From Pseudoxanthomonas sangjuensis (GTDB lineage: Bacteria; Pseudomonadota; Gammaproteobacteria; Xanthomonadales; Xanthomonadaceae), in contig NZ_PDWR01000005.1 of NCBI RefSeq assembly GCF_010211755.1, forward strand, positions 1 to 64,000: a stretch of DNA of 64,000 nucleotides, in the 5' to 3' direction. The notes below the pieces were generated by a model that saw only the letters and a list, made by a program, of their open reading frames with translations, had not been told where the DNA came from and made no database searches. The position numbers were made by a program, and so were the translations under genes. Positions 1 to 7,782 of the stretch are shown here, piece after piece. Position 1 is the first letter of the stretch, and every line of letters begins with the position of its first letter.

Positions 1-57
1 GTCGGGACGCGAGATCCGGTGTGCGGCCCCTGCTGAATTACGGTGCGGCTACACCGA

Positions 58-127
58 GGCGTTATCGGGCGCGCACACCGGGCTCTCGGCGCTTACAGTA
101 GGGGAAAGCAAAGACATAAGGCGTTAG
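58..127 (+). other. Possible 3' ends of upstream attC sites
   Basis: GGCGTTA occurs at 58-64 and again at 120-126. Either could be the right end of an attC belonging to a cassette that starts outside the window. The second (core GTTAGCT at 123-129) sits 23 bases before the GTG start of the first cassette gene and is the likelier cassette boundary. I cannot find a matching left half or a clear stem for either, so a full attC is not shown. Confidence 0.35.
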
Positions 128-145
128 CTCTTCAGGGGAAAACAC

Positions 146-508
146 GTGGGTCCAAAGTCCTATATCTTGGCCGCCGGGGCCACCCTGTCTCTTGCTGCGG
201 GTGCTCTTGCTCAGCATTTCTACCCATACGCGGAGCGCAGTCCGATAGACATCGGCGTTGCCATTCTTGGCGCGATCCTGATTTTCGCTTGGTACCGGCT
301 GGATGCCGCTCAACTGGGGTTTCGCCGTAGACCTTTGTTAAACGTCGCGGTGATCGCCGTCGCCATTCTCGGGTTGCCTTACTATTTCTTCCGTTCCCGC
401 GGATTCAAGCGCGGACTCGCCGCAACCGGCCTGTTCTTGCTAGCCATTTTGTCGTCTGGTGTCTTGACTATTCTAGGTAGTGCCGCCGTTTACGGGCTGC
501 AGAGCTAA
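146..508 (+). CDS. Cassette-borne small membrane protein, unknown function
   Basis: The 120-residue product has about four hydrophobic stretches (roughly residues 4-24, 35-52, 64-83 and 92-115), separated by short Arg/Lys-rich loops. This suggests a polytopic inner-membrane protein. I recognise no family. The GTG start is chosen because AGGGGAA lies a few bases upstream and no ATG fits. The stop codon TAA forms part of the following attC site, as is usual when the cassette gene fills its cassette. Most integron cassette genes encode small proteins of unknown function, and this fits that pattern. Transcription would depend on an upstream cassette promoter outside the window. Confidence 0.7.
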   Translation: MGPKSYILAAGATLSLAAGALAQHFYPYAERSPIDIGVAILGAILIFAWYRLDAAQLGFRRRPLLNVAVIAVAILGLPYYFFRSRGFKRGLAATGLFLLAILSSGVLTILGSAAVYGLQS

Positions 509-562
509 CAATTCATTCAAGCCGAACCCGCTTCGCGGCTCGGCTTAATTCAGGCGTTAGCG
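504..562 (+). other. Integron attC site 1 (complete)
   Basis: The site begins GCTAACAATTCATTCAAGCC, has an imperfect hairpin around CCCGCTTCGCGG, and ends GGCGTTAGCG. It matches the layout of aadA-type attC sites: a left TAAC core, conserved CAATTCATTCAAGCCGA, an extrahelical A in the stem, and a right GTTAG core at 556-560. IntI would cut between G556 and T557, which defines the junction of cassettes 1 and 2. Both core sites are intact, so the site looks able to recombine. Confidence 0.85.
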
Positions 563-565
563 CTC

Positions 566-874
566 ATGACAGCTCGCAATGCATTGCCAAGAGTCTGCCT
601 GGCCGTACTGATTGCGATTGTCCTTGCCGTCATCCTTGCGATTGCGTCCAGTTGGCTTTTGCAATGGAACACGCCGGGCGACCTGCTTTTTGACCAAGGT
701 CTTGTCCAAAGCTTGGCCCTTGGCGTTCTTCCAACGGCAGCCGTCATCGTCAATTTGCTCATCGCCTCTTACAGAGCCGCTGAGAGACATGCTTGGGCGT
801 GGTTAGCTGCCTCTTTAATTATCTGGCCCTTGAGCTTCTGGTACACAATTGTGGAGGCCCGCGGTGAGCGCTAA
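566..874 (+). CDS. Cassette-borne small membrane protein, unknown function
   Basis: The 102-residue product has three hydrophobic segments (about residues 8-33, 46-68 and 75-96) and a charged C-terminal tail. It is probably an inner-membrane protein of unrecognised family. The ATG start lies only four bases after the attC core of the preceding cassette. No clear ribosome-binding site fits in that space, so translation may be weak or leader-dependent. The TAA stop is embedded in the second attC site. Codon use is less GC-biased than in the chromosomal genes to the right, consistent with capture as a cassette. Confidence 0.7.
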   Translation: MTARNALPRVCLAVLIAIVLAVILAIASSWLLQWNTPGDLLFDQGLVQSLALGVLPTAAVIVNLLIASYRAAERHAWAWLAASLIIWPLSFWYTIVEARGER

Positions 875-921
875 CAATTCATTCAAGCCGAACCCGCTTC
901 GCGGGTCGGCTTGATCCAGGC
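870..921 (+). other. Integron attC site 2 (right core lost)
   Basis: It is identical to attC 1 over its first 35 bases and has an even better stem (ACCCGC-TTC-GCGGGT). After CCAGGC, however, the expected GTTAG core is replaced by CCCAGGTAG. Without the G|TT cleavage site the right end should be poorly used or dead. I read this as the decayed terminal attC that fixes the second cassette to the chromosome. Confidence 0.75.
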
Positions 922-1176
922 CCCAGGTAGCGCACCCTTCGCGGCCGGCATCGGCCTCCGGAAGGAGGGGCGCCATGGCCAAGTTCCGGTCTCCCCTCCC
1001 CGTGCGGCGATGGTCGTGCCCGACGGCAGGCGGGAGGCGCCAGGCCGTGCCCGGGGCCACCGGCATGAGACGCCGGTCCGTGTTGGCCGCAACGTGGACT
1101 TTCATTCGTTCCACCTTTGCAAGCCCGCATCCGCGTGACCCGATGAGGGACGACTTTGGGAAGCCGGGAGACGACC
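922..1176. other. Spacer without a convincing gene
   Basis: Between the last attC and the amidohydrolase gene I see no open frame with plausible composition or start. A purine-rich GGGAG at 1166-1170 is the likely ribosome-binding site of the next gene. No strong promoter or terminator is visible. Confidence 0.5.
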
Positions 1177-2097
1177 ATGATCCGTTTCTTGTTTCTGTTC
1201 CTGGGCCTGTCGGCTTTTGCTTCTTTCGCCGGCGCGCAAACCCCCGCCCCGCGCCCCGCGGTAATCGACATGCACGTCCACGGCGCGAACACCACGCCGC
1301 AGCAGGCACGCGAACGCATGGCCGCGCTGAACGTCCGGTACCTGTTCGTGCAAGTCCTGGCGCCGGAGTTGCCCGCCTGGAATGCCGCGTTGGGCGGCGA
1401 CAATTTCCAGCCTTCACTCGGCTTCCCGTGCCCGGGCGGTCGGGCTCCGTTCGTCGACCGCCCGTGCTGGGAGGGCACGTCGGACTTGCCGGACCCCGCT
1501 TGGGTGCGCGAGGAATTGCGCAGCGGCCGGATCAAGGCGTTCGGCGAGCTCGTGCCGCAGTTGTTCGGCATGGCGCCGGGCGACGAGCGCCTTGAACCCT
1601 ATTGGCAGCTCGCCGAGGAATTCGACATCCCCGTTGCCATCCACATGGGACCCGGGCCGCCGGGCGCCGCGTACGGGTCGGGCGCTTCCCCGGCGAAGTT
1701 CCCGGACTTCCGCATGGGCGCCGGGAACCCGCTGCTCCTCGAGGACCTGCTGCTCCGCCACAAGCGCCTGCGCCTGCTCGTGATGCACGCCGGATGGCCC
1801 TATTCGGAGTCCATGATCGCACTCCTCTACGCCCACCCGAACGTGTATGTCGATGTCGGGGCGTTGCAGGCCGGGTTCATGGTGCCGCGGGCGAGCTACT
1901 ACGCTTATTTGCGCAGCCTGGTCGATGCCGGCTTCGCCAAGCGCATCGTGTTCGGCTCCGATTTCCCCAACCAGGTGGAACCGGGCATCGACGCCATCGT
2001 CTCCGCCGAATTCCTCAGCGACGCGCAGAAGTCGGACATCCTTTGCGGCAATGCCACGCGTTTCTTGCGGCTGGACGGATCCACGTGCACGCAGTGA
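1177..2097 (+). CDS. Secreted metal-dependent amidohydrolase (amidohydrolase-2 type)
   Basis: The 306-residue protein starts with a signal peptide (residues 1-20, ending AFASFAGA). It then has the TIM-barrel metal motif DMHVHG (D31, H33, H35), a second His in AIHMG, a third in VMHAGWP and the closing Asp in FGSDFPN. This set is typical of the amidohydrolase-2/2-amino-3-carboxymuconate-semialdehyde-decarboxylase-like family, whose members hydrolyse or decarboxylate small molecules using a bound metal ion. The substrate cannot be told. The ATG at 1177 is preferred over an upstream TTG at 1156 because GGGAG sits at the right distance and the signal peptide then begins at residue 1. No operon partner is evident. 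Confidence 0.75.
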   Translation: MIRFLFLFLGLSAFASFAGAQTPAPRPAVIDMHVHGANTTPQQARERMAALNVRYLFVQVLAPELPAWNAALGGDNFQPSLGFPCPGGRAPFVDRPCWEGTSDLPDPAWVREELRSGRIKAFGELVPQLFGMAPGDERLEPYWQLAEEFDIPVAIHMGPGPPGAAYGSGASPAKFPDFRMGAGNPLLLEDLLLRHKRLRLLVMHAGWPYSESMIALLYAHPNVYVDVGALQAGFMVPRASYYAYLRSLVDAGFAKRIVFGSDFPNQVEPGIDAIVSAEFLSDAQKSDILCGNATRFLRLDGSTCTQ

Positions 2098-2181
2098 CCG
2101 CATGCCGCTTCCCGCTGCCGGGAACCAGGGCCGCACGACCCTCGGCATGAAGAAGGCGCGGGCCGGCAGTCCGGCCCCCGC

Positions 2182-2805
2182 TCAGTCCAGCGGCAACGGT
2201 GCCTGCAACGGCTCGATGGTGCCCTCGCCGCGCATCACTTTCTTGAACTCGGCGCGGCTGACCGAGACGTAGCGCTCGTTGCCGCCGATCTCGACCTGCG
2301 GCCCGTCCAGCACCGCGCGGCCGCTGTCGTCCACGCGCACGGTCATCGTCGCCTTCTTGCCGCTGTGGCAGATCGTCTTGATCTCCTGCAGCTCGTCGGC
2401 CCAGGCCAGCAGGTACTGGCTGCCCTCGAACAGCTCGCCGCGGAAGTCGGTGCGCAGGCCGTAGCACAGCACCGGGATGCGCAGGCGGTCGACGACCTCG
2501 CTGAGCTGCCACACCTGCGCCTTGCTCAGGAACTGCGCCTCGTCGACCAGCACGCAATCGAGCTTGCCGTGCGCGGCGATGTCGGCTTCGACCCAGCGCT
2601 CCAGGTCGGCCGCGTGGTCGAACGCCGCGCCTTCGGCCTTCAGCCCGATGCGCGAGGCGACCGTGCCGCTGCCGGCGCGGTGGTCCAGCTTCGGCGTCAG
2701 GATCGCCACGCGCATGCCGCGCTCGCGGTAGTTGTGCGCCGACTGCAGCAGCGTGGTGGTCTTGCCGGCGTTCATCGCCGAATAGTAGAAGTAGAGCTTG
2801 GCCAT
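2182..2805 (-). CDS. tdk: Thymidine kinase
   Basis: The 207-residue protein phosphorylates thymidine to dTMP with ATP in the salvage pathway. Residues 9-17 form the P-loop ([10 protein letters not shown]15). VDEAQF carries the catalytic Glu at E89, and the dNTP-binding region [11 protein letters not shown] lies near the C-terminus. Length and motifs match type II thymidine kinases. Three of the four Cys/His zinc ligands of the E. coli lasso domain are not conserved: the C-x-C is CHS (C146, S148), and the later Cys and His are S183 and F187. As I recall, xanthomonad homologues share this change. It is a single gene flanked by unrelated genes. Confidence 0.95.
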   Translation of the reverse strand: MAKLYFYYSAMNAGKTTTLLQSAHNYRERGMRVAILTPKLDHRAGSGTVASRIGLKAEGAAFDHAADLERWVEADIAAHGKLDCVLVDEAQFLSKAQVWQLSEVVDRLRIPVLCYGLRTDFRGELFEGSQYLLAWADELQEIKTICHSGKKATMTVRVDDSGRAVLDGPQVEIGGNERYVSVSRAEFKKVMRGEGTIEPLQAPLPLD

Positions 2806-2850
2806 GCCGGCATTCTAACTGTCGGCCACTGTCGCGACCTGCAGCAGCGC

Positions 2851-3573
2851 TCAATCGCCGCTGTCGGCATCGCCGTCGCGCAGCACTTCCACGTCGCCGA
2901 CATCGACCCGCGGGTCGAGCAGGTTGCGCCACACCCGGTCCTGGGTTTGCCAGTACAGATCGAGTTTCCAGTAGTCCTCGGCGTACAGGCGCTCCGGGTC
3001 GATGCCGGTGGCGGTGCCGTTGACGAACGCGGTGATGCGCAAGGCATTGGCGCCGGAATAGCCGAGCAGGCTGCCGGTCGACCTCGACAGTTCGCGCCGC
3101 ATCGCCTTCGCCTGCCGCGCCTTGGCGGCTTCGTCGCCGTACTCGGCCAGCATCGCCCGGTCGCGCTGTTTGGCGAGTTCGCGTTCGTCCGGCGCAAGCG
3201 CGTTCCAGTACGCCAGCTTCATGTCGGTGAAGATCGGGTAGCCGCGCTCGGCGGCCAGCGCCATCCACAGGAAGCCCTCGACGCGGTCCCGCGTCACGCC
3301 CTGTCCGTTCCAGTACATCTCGCCGAGCCGCGCCTGCGACGGCTTGTCGCCGTAGCGGGCGGCGAGCAGGTAATGCTTGCGCGCCGCGTCCGGGTTCCCG
3401 GCCTTGTCGCGGCGGAAGCCGGCGTTGCGGTGGAACAGGTCGGGGTGGCCTTCGAGGAAACCGTCGGTCGCGGCGTCCGGCGGCACGTCCGGGACGAACG
3501 CGCGCGGCTTCGCCGCATCGGCAGCCCAGGCCGGCGCGGTCGCCAATGGGACGAGAAGCGCGATGGCGATCAT
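2851..3573 (-). CDS. Secreted Sel1-repeat protein
   Basis: The 240-residue protein has a cleavable signal peptide (residues 1-17, ending APAWA). At about residues 62-112 it has Sel1-like (TPR-related) repeats: AARKHYLLAARYGDKPSQARLG followed by MYWNGQGV and GFLWMALAAERGYP. Such repeats mediate protein-protein contacts; no catalytic motif is visible. The C-terminal half is Asp/Glu/Arg-rich and of unknown fold. The ATG at 3573 gives an immediate signal peptide and is preferred to a GTG four codons earlier. It is convergent with nothing and lies 45 bases from tdk on the same strand, so co-transcription with tdk is possible. Confidence 0.75.
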   Translation of the reverse strand: MIAIALLVPLATAPAWAADAAKPRAFVPDVPPDAATDGFLEGHPDLFHRNAGFRRDKAGNPDAARKHYLLAARYGDKPSQARLGEMYWNGQGVTRDRVEGFLWMALAAERGYPIFTDMKLAYWNALAPDERELAKQRDRAMLAEYGDEAAKARQAKAMRRELSRSTGSLLGYSGANALRITAFVNGTATGIDPERLYAEDYWKLDLYWQTQDRVWRNLLDPRVDVGDVEVLRDGDADSGD

Positions 3574-3678
3574 CTTCCTGCGCACGGAATCGCTCCAAGC
3601 AGCTGTCGACTTCGCACAGGATAGCGCCAAGCCGCGGCGGCCACGATAAACTGACGGCCTATACGCAAGCCCCGTCCG

Positions 3679-5652
3679 ATGCACTCCCTCAACCCCCCCC
3701 AACGCGCCGCGGTAGCGCATACCGAAGGCCCGCTGCTGGTGCTGGCCGGCGCCGGCAGCGGCAAGACGCGCGTGATCGTCGAGAAGATCGCGCACCTGGT
3801 GCAGTCCGGGCGCTACCCGGCCAAGCGCATCGCCGCGATCACCTTCACCAACAAGGCCGCGCGCGAAATGCGCGAGCGCCTGGCGAAGCGGCTGAAGGGC
3901 GACACCGGCGAAGGCCTGACCATCTGCACTTTCCATGCGCTGGGGCTGAAGTTCCTGCAGACCGAGCACGCCGCCGCGGGACTGAAGCGCGGCTTCTCGA
4001 TCTTCGACGCCGACGATTCGCACGCGCAGCTCAAGGACCTGATGCCGGGCGCGAAGCCGGATTCGATCGAAGCGATCAAGTCGCTGGTTTCGCGCGCGAA
4101 GAACGCCGGGCTGTCGCCGGAGCAGGCGCTGGACGCGGCGCGCACCGCGCGCGAGGTCGAGGCGGCGAAGCTGTACGCGCGCTACCAGGCGCGGCTGACC
4201 ACGTTCAACGCGGTCGACTTCGACGACCTGATCCGGCTGCCGGTGCAGATCCTCGAGGGCCACGAGGAAATCGCCCTGGGCTGGCGCGAGCGCATCGGCT
4301 ACCTGCTGGTCGACGAATGCCAGGACAGCAACGACGCGCAATACCGCCTGCTGAAGGCGCTGACCGGGCCGCGCGGCAACTTCACCTGCGTGGGCGACGA
4401 CGACCAGAGCATCTACGCCTGGCGCGGCGCCAACCCGGAGAATCTTTCGCAGATGGCGAAGGACTACCCGAAGCTGCAGATCGTCAAGCTGGAGCAGAAC
4501 TACCGCTGCAGCAACCGCGTGCTGCGCGCGGCCAACGCGCTGATCGCGCACAACCCGCACGAGCACCTGAAGAAGCTGTGGAGCGACCAGCCCGACGGCG
4601 ACAAGATCCGCGTCTGGGAATGCCGCGACAACGAGCACGAGGCCGAGCGCGTCGCCGCCGAGATCAGCTTCCTGCACACCGCGCGCGACGCGCCGTGGAG
4701 CGAGTTCTGCATCCTGTTCCGCGGCAACCACCAGTCGCGCGCGCTGGAGAAGGCGCTGCAGCTACTGCGCATCCCCTACCACCTGACCGGCGGCACCGCC
4801 TTCCTCGAACGCCAGGAAGTGAAGGACGCGCTGTCGTGGCTGCGGCTGGTCGCCAATCCCGACGACGACGCGGCGTTCCTGCGCGCAGTGCAGTCGCCCA
4901 AGCGCGAGGTCGGCGCGACCTCGCTGGCCAAGCTGGCCGAGATGGCCCAGCACGCGCACCTGCCGATGGCGCGCGCGGCGCAGGCGCACGGCGCGCTGAA
5001 GGCGCTGCCGGCGCGCGCGGCGAACGGGCTGAGCGAGTTCAACGACATCGTCCACGACCTACGCGAGCACGCGGCGAAGCTGACCGCGGCCGATCTGTTG
5101 CGCCGTCTCGCGGAGAAGTCCGGCCTGCTCGCCGACCTGCGCGCGCAGTGCAAGGACGAGGCGACGTTCCAGCGGCGCAAGCAGAACCTCGAGGAACTCG
5201 CCGAGTGGTTCGAAGGCGGGCGCGGCAGCGCCGGCGACCTCGCCGCGCAGCTGGCGCTGCTGTCGCGCAACGACAAGGACGACGGCGGCAACCAGGTGCG
5301 GCTGATGAGCCTGCACGCAGCAAAGGGGCTGGAGTTCCGCTACGTGTTCATCGTCGGCTGCGAGGACGGCACGCTGCCGCACGAGACGGCGATGGAGGAG
5401 GGCTCGCTGGCCGAGGAACGGCGGCTGATGTACGTCGGCATCACCCGCGCCAAGCAAGGGCTGTACCTGAGCTACAGCAAGGCCACGCGCCGCTTCCGCG
5501 AAACCGTGCGACTGATGCCGAGCCGCTTCCTCGACGAACTGCCGCAGAGCGAGTTGCTGCGCGACGGCACCGACCCGGAAGCGGAAGCCGAGCGCCGCAA
5601 AGAGCGCGCCAGCGCCGGCATCGCGGCGATTTCGGCGTTGTTCGACGATTGA
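3679..5652 (+). CDS. rep: ATP-dependent DNA helicase Rep
   Basis: The 657-residue SF1A helicase unwinds DNA 3'-5' and helps replication forks pass obstacles. The N-terminus runs straight into the Q-motif and Walker A (GAGSGKTR, K29). Walker B is LLVDECQD (D212, E213). Motif III (GDDDQSIYAWRGA), motif IV (LEQNYRC) and the C-terminal motifs V-VI (LMSLHAAKGLE, EERRLMYVGITRAK) are all present in order. The length is slightly below E. coli Rep (673). The order 'NPPQRAAV' at the start and the lack of the long UvrD C-terminal tail favour Rep over UvrD. It is monocistronic and read away from the Sel1 gene. Confidence 0.95.
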   Translation: MHSLNPPQRAAVAHTEGPLLVLAGAGSGKTRVIVEKIAHLVQSGRYPAKRIAAITFTNKAAREMRERLAKRLKGDTGEGLTICTFHALGLKFLQTEHAAAGLKRGFSIFDADDSHAQLKDLMPGAKPDSIEAIKSLVSRAKNAGLSPEQALDAARTAREVEAAKLYARYQARLTTFNAVDFDDLIRLPVQILEGHEEIALGWRERIGYLLVDECQDSNDAQYRLLKALTGPRGNFTCVGDDDQSIYAWRGANPENLSQMAKDYPKLQIVKLEQNYRCSNRVLRAANALIAHNPHEHLKKLWSDQPDGDKIRVWECRDNEHEAERVAAEISFLHTARDAPWSEFCILFRGNHQSRALEKALQLLRIPYHLTGGTAFLERQEVKDALSWLRLVANPDDDAAFLRAVQSPKREVGATSLAKLAEMAQHAHLPMARAAQAHGALKALPARAANGLSEFNDIVHDLREHAAKLTAADLLRRLAEKSGLLADLRAQCKDEATFQRRKQNLEELAEWFEGGRGSAGDLAAQLALLSRNDKDDGGNQVRLMSLHAAKGLEFRYVFIVGCEDGTLPHETAMEEGSLAEERRLMYVGITRAKQGLYLSYSKATRRFRETVRLMPSRFLDELPQSELLRDGTDPEAEAERRKERASAGIAAISALFDD

Positions 5653-5659
5653 TCTGCAA

Positions 5660-5735
5660 GGTGGGCCCCGCCCCACCATTGCGCGTCGCGGCGAACGCAT
5701 GCGGTGGGCTTGAGCCCGCCCTGCGGCGTCTTTGC
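5660..5735. repeat. Short GGTGGGC/GCCCACC inverted repeats downstream of rep
   Basis: GGTGGG at 5660-5665 pairs with CCCACC at 5672-5677 just after the rep stop codon and can form a small terminator-like hairpin without a T-run. A second GGTGGGCTTGAGCCCGCC follows at about 5703-5720. Similar GGTGGGC-type palindromes are common between genes in this family; that is recall, not a count made here. Confidence 0.45.
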
Positions 5736-5872
5736 GGTTGCAGGTCGGCGTCACGCCCCCGACGGCTTTCCTGCCCCCGAAAGCGGATGGAAATCAATGC
5801 ATTGCATGACGGCGTCCTGAATTCCGAAGGGTTTGCGTTGGCCAAGATGAACCCCTTGTTCGGAGACTCGTC

Positions 5873-6430
5873 ATGAATAGGGCATCGCTTTGGATGACTG
5901 TTGTTTCGGGCACGACGCTGGCGCTTTCGTTTGCTGCGCACGCCGGCGACAAGGACGCCAGGATCGCCCGCGCGATGAGCGCGGGACCGGCGCAGATCGC
6001 CGCCAAGGCAAGGATCATGGAGCCCGACGGTACGGTGCTGCGGGAGGGATCGAATGGCTGGACCTGCATGCCGAGCATGGGCCCGGGCATGGATATTCCG
6101 CTATGCAACGACGCGACCTGGATGGCGTTCATGCAGGCGTTCGCGGAGAAGAAAGCGCCGAACCCCACCAGCGTCGGGATTGGCTACATGTTCGCCGGCG
6201 ACATGCCGGTCAACAACGACGACCCGTTCGACACCACCCGGGACCCGGGCGAAACCTGGGTAACCGAAGGGCCGCACATCATGGTGATCGTTCCGAACGC
6301 GGAATCCACGCTCAAGGACATGACCAGCGACCCCAATGCCGGTGGCCCGTACGTGATGTTCAAGAATACCCCGTACGCGCACATCATGATCCCGACCGGC
6401 CCGCGGGCAACGCCCGGGGAAAACCAGTAA
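5873..6430 (+). CDS. Secreted protein of unknown function
   Basis: The 185-residue protein has a signal peptide (residues 1-24, ending SFAAHA|GD). The mature part contains two Cys (in GWTCMPSMG and PLCNDAT) that could form a periplasmic disulfide. It also has conserved-looking stretches ending in GPYVMFKNTPYAHIMIPTG. It is rich in Met, Pro and Gly. I recognise no characterised family; related uncharacterised secreted proteins occur in many proteobacteria. The ATG start follows GGAGACTCGTC. It stands alone, and a large hairpin 26 bases after the stop probably ends its transcript. Confidence 0.65.
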   Translation: MNRASLWMTVVSGTTLALSFAAHAGDKDARIARAMSAGPAQIAAKARIMEPDGTVLREGSNGWTCMPSMGPGMDIPLCNDATWMAFMQAFAEKKAPNPTSVGIGYMFAGDMPVNNDDPFDTTRDPGETWVTEGPHIMVIVPNAESTLKDMTSDPNAGGPYVMFKNTPYAHIMIPTGPRATPGENQ

Positions 6431-6455
6431 GGCCCAGCGTTCCCCGATCGGGACA

Positions 6456-6497
6456 GGCCGGCGAAGGCGGGCGCGGGACGTGCCCGCCTTGCCGGCC
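6456..6497. terminator. Long hairpin after the secreted-protein gene
   Basis: GGCCGGC (6456-6462) pairs with GCCGGCC (6491-6497), and AAGGCGGGC (6464-6472) pairs with GCCCGCCTT (6482-6490). This leaves one bulged G and a 9-base loop. The 16-pair stem has no T-run, so it may act as an mRNA-stabilising end or a weak terminator. Confidence 0.5.
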
Positions 6498-6557
6498 TCA
6501 TGCGCGTGGGCACCAAAGGGGTTCGCCCTGCATCTTCCTTGCAAGGCGCAGGGCGAT

Positions 6558-6584
6558 GATGGGTTTCGTTTTGCTCAACCCATC
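6558..6584. repeat. Palindromic intergenic element (GATGGGTT ... AACCCATC)
   Basis: GATGGGTT at 6558-6565 and AACCCATC at 6577-6584 flank an 11-base loop, and the whole resembles a dispersed palindrome seen between genes of many beta/gammaproteobacteria. It lies between two converging genes, so it may also serve as a bidirectional transcript end. Confidence 0.5.
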
Positions 6585-6617
6585 CTACTCGCTCGTTCAG
6601 ATCCCTATTTCCGACCT

Positions 6618-7097
6618 TCAAACTTGGCCGGAGCCAATGGCCTGGCGAAATTTCTTCAGTACGACTTGCCGCGCTGCCTGATGAGCGTCATATGCATCCA
6701 TCAGTTCAGGAAGCAAGGCGGCAGGTTTTCCGGTTATTTCTATGTCGCGTCTAATCCTTGGCTCCAATTGGGTCTTGGATAGAAGATTGCCAAGAGTCCG
6801 TAACGCAGCGATATAACTCGTGGCAGAGGCCTTGTCGGCCTCTGTAATGTGCAGGCCATGCCTTATGAGTAGGGCATTGGTCTTGGCGACCATTTCATCA
6901 AACGCTGTTGGCTCGAAGCTGTTTGATCTGACGAACAAGTGAATGTCTTCGAGCGACTGCCACACCTCCTTGTATGCGGCTTCGCGATCATCGATAAACC
7001 GGCCGGACAGCTTCCCGCGTTTCCATTGCAGATAGCCGATGGTAGCCACGCAGATCGCGACTGCAGCAGCGATAATTTCCTTTGTCGGGAGTTCCAT
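6618..7097 (-). CDS. Membrane-anchored protein of unknown function
   Basis: The 159-residue protein has one N-terminal membrane helix (about residues 7-23) followed by a basic stretch, so the rest is predicted to be cytoplasmic. That part is helical and charged, with segments such as LEDIHLFVRSNSFEP and RTLGNLLSKTQLEPRIRRD. No catalytic motif is recognisable. The coding region is clearly more AT-rich than its neighbours and uses less GC-biased third positions, which suggests recent acquisition or low expression. The ATG at 7097 is the first in-frame ATG that includes the full hydrophobic helix. Confidence 0.6.
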   Translation of the reverse strand: MELPTKEIIAAAVAICVATIGYLQWKRGKLSGRFIDDREAAYKEVWQSLEDIHLFVRSNSFEPTAFDEMVAKTNALLIRHGLHITEADKASATSYIAALRTLGNLLSKTQLEPRIRRDIEITGKPAALLPELMDAYDAHQAARQVVLKKFRQAIGSGQV

Positions 7098-7184
7098 ATG
7101 CCTCCCCGGGACATTGCTGTTATCCGGCACGCTCGCCGACATGACGGATAATAGCCGCCAAACCACCCGCAGGAACACGTGCCC

Positions 7185-7574
7185 ATGACCCGCTCCAGCC
7201 CCGCCTGGCAATGGATCGGCTTCGCCATCGCGCTCATCGGCGTCGGCTTCAAGTACTGGCAGCTGCCGCACGCGCAGGCCTCGCAGCTGCCCGGCGCGCT
7301 GCTTGGCCCCGGCCTGGTCGCGGTCGGCGTGGTCGCGATGCTGCTGCGCGCGTTCGGCACGGCGCGATTCCGGAAGGTCTGGCTGCTGGCCGCCGCGACG
7401 GTGCCGGTCGCGGTGCTGGTGCGGATGCTCGCCGACACCCAGCAGCACGCCGGCACGCACCACTCGGGGCTGTCCGAACTGGCCATCGCCGCCGGCCTCG
7501 GCCTCGCCGCATCGCTGCTCGGCACCGCGATCGGCAGCCTGTTCCTGCTGCGCAGCAGCCGGCGCCCGGGCTGA
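7185..7574 (+). CDS. Small polytopic membrane protein
   Basis: The 129-residue product has about four hydrophobic segments (near residues 9-27, 37-56, 65-82 and 100-121). It is probably an inner-membrane protein of unknown function. The ATG at 7185 is preferred over a GTG six bases earlier because AGGAA (7171-7175) is then properly spaced. It leads a run of three same-strand genes with 9- and 7-base gaps (7584 and 7783), so these three may be co-transcribed. Confidence 0.6.
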   Translation: MTRSSPAWQWIGFAIALIGVGFKYWQLPHAQASQLPGALLGPGLVAVGVVAMLLRAFGTARFRKVWLLAAATVPVAVLVRMLADTQQHAGTHHSGLSELAIAAGLGLAASLLGTAIGSLFLLRSSRRPG

Positions 7575-7583
7575 GCCGCCGCG

Positions 7584-7775
7584 ATGCCGTCGATCTTCGT
7601 CCTGCTCGGCATCGCGGTCGCGTGCTACGTGGCGTGGGCCGTGGCCAGCGGCAGCATCGTGGCGCGCAGCGGCATCCGCATGCGTTCCATTCGCCGCGAC
7701 GAATCGCCACACTACTTCTGGTTCGTCGCCGGCTGCTACCTGCTGCTGGCGCTGGCCCTGATCTTCGTCTTCTGA
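7584..7775 (+). CDS. Small two-helix membrane protein
   Basis: The 63-residue product has an N-terminal and a C-terminal hydrophobic helix (about residues 3-22 and 44-62), joined by a basic loop containing RSGIRMRSIRRDE. By charge, the loop is cytoplasmic. Its function is unknown. It is supported as a gene by position, nine bases after the preceding gene and seven before the next, and by consistent GC-rich third positions. No good ribosome-binding site is seen, so coupling to the upstream gene is likely. Confidence 0.55.
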   Translation: MPSIFVLLGIAVACYVAWAVASGSIVARSGIRMRSIRRDESPHYFWFVAGCYLLLALALIFVF

Positions 7776-7782
7776 GCCGACC

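Larger units (their letters stand above)
58..921 (+). mobile_element. Terminal part of an integron gene-cassette array (two cassettes)
   Basis: Two short membrane-protein genes in the same orientation are each followed directly by an attC recombination site (504-562 and 870-921). Gene plus attC with almost no other DNA is the standard layout of integron cassettes. The first 35 bases of the two sites are identical. GGCGTTA, the usual 3' end of an attC, also occurs at 58-64, 120-126 and 553-559. Base composition is visibly less GC-rich than in the flanking chromosome. No integrase is present; by the orientation of the cassettes it would lie left of position 1. The array seems to stop at about 921, where chromosomal genes begin. 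Confidence 0.75.

Noticed and set aside
975-1595. Plus-strand frame overlapping the amidohydrolase gene
   Set aside because: It is another frame of the amidohydrolase region, is Arg/Pro-rich, and has no signal peptide or motif.
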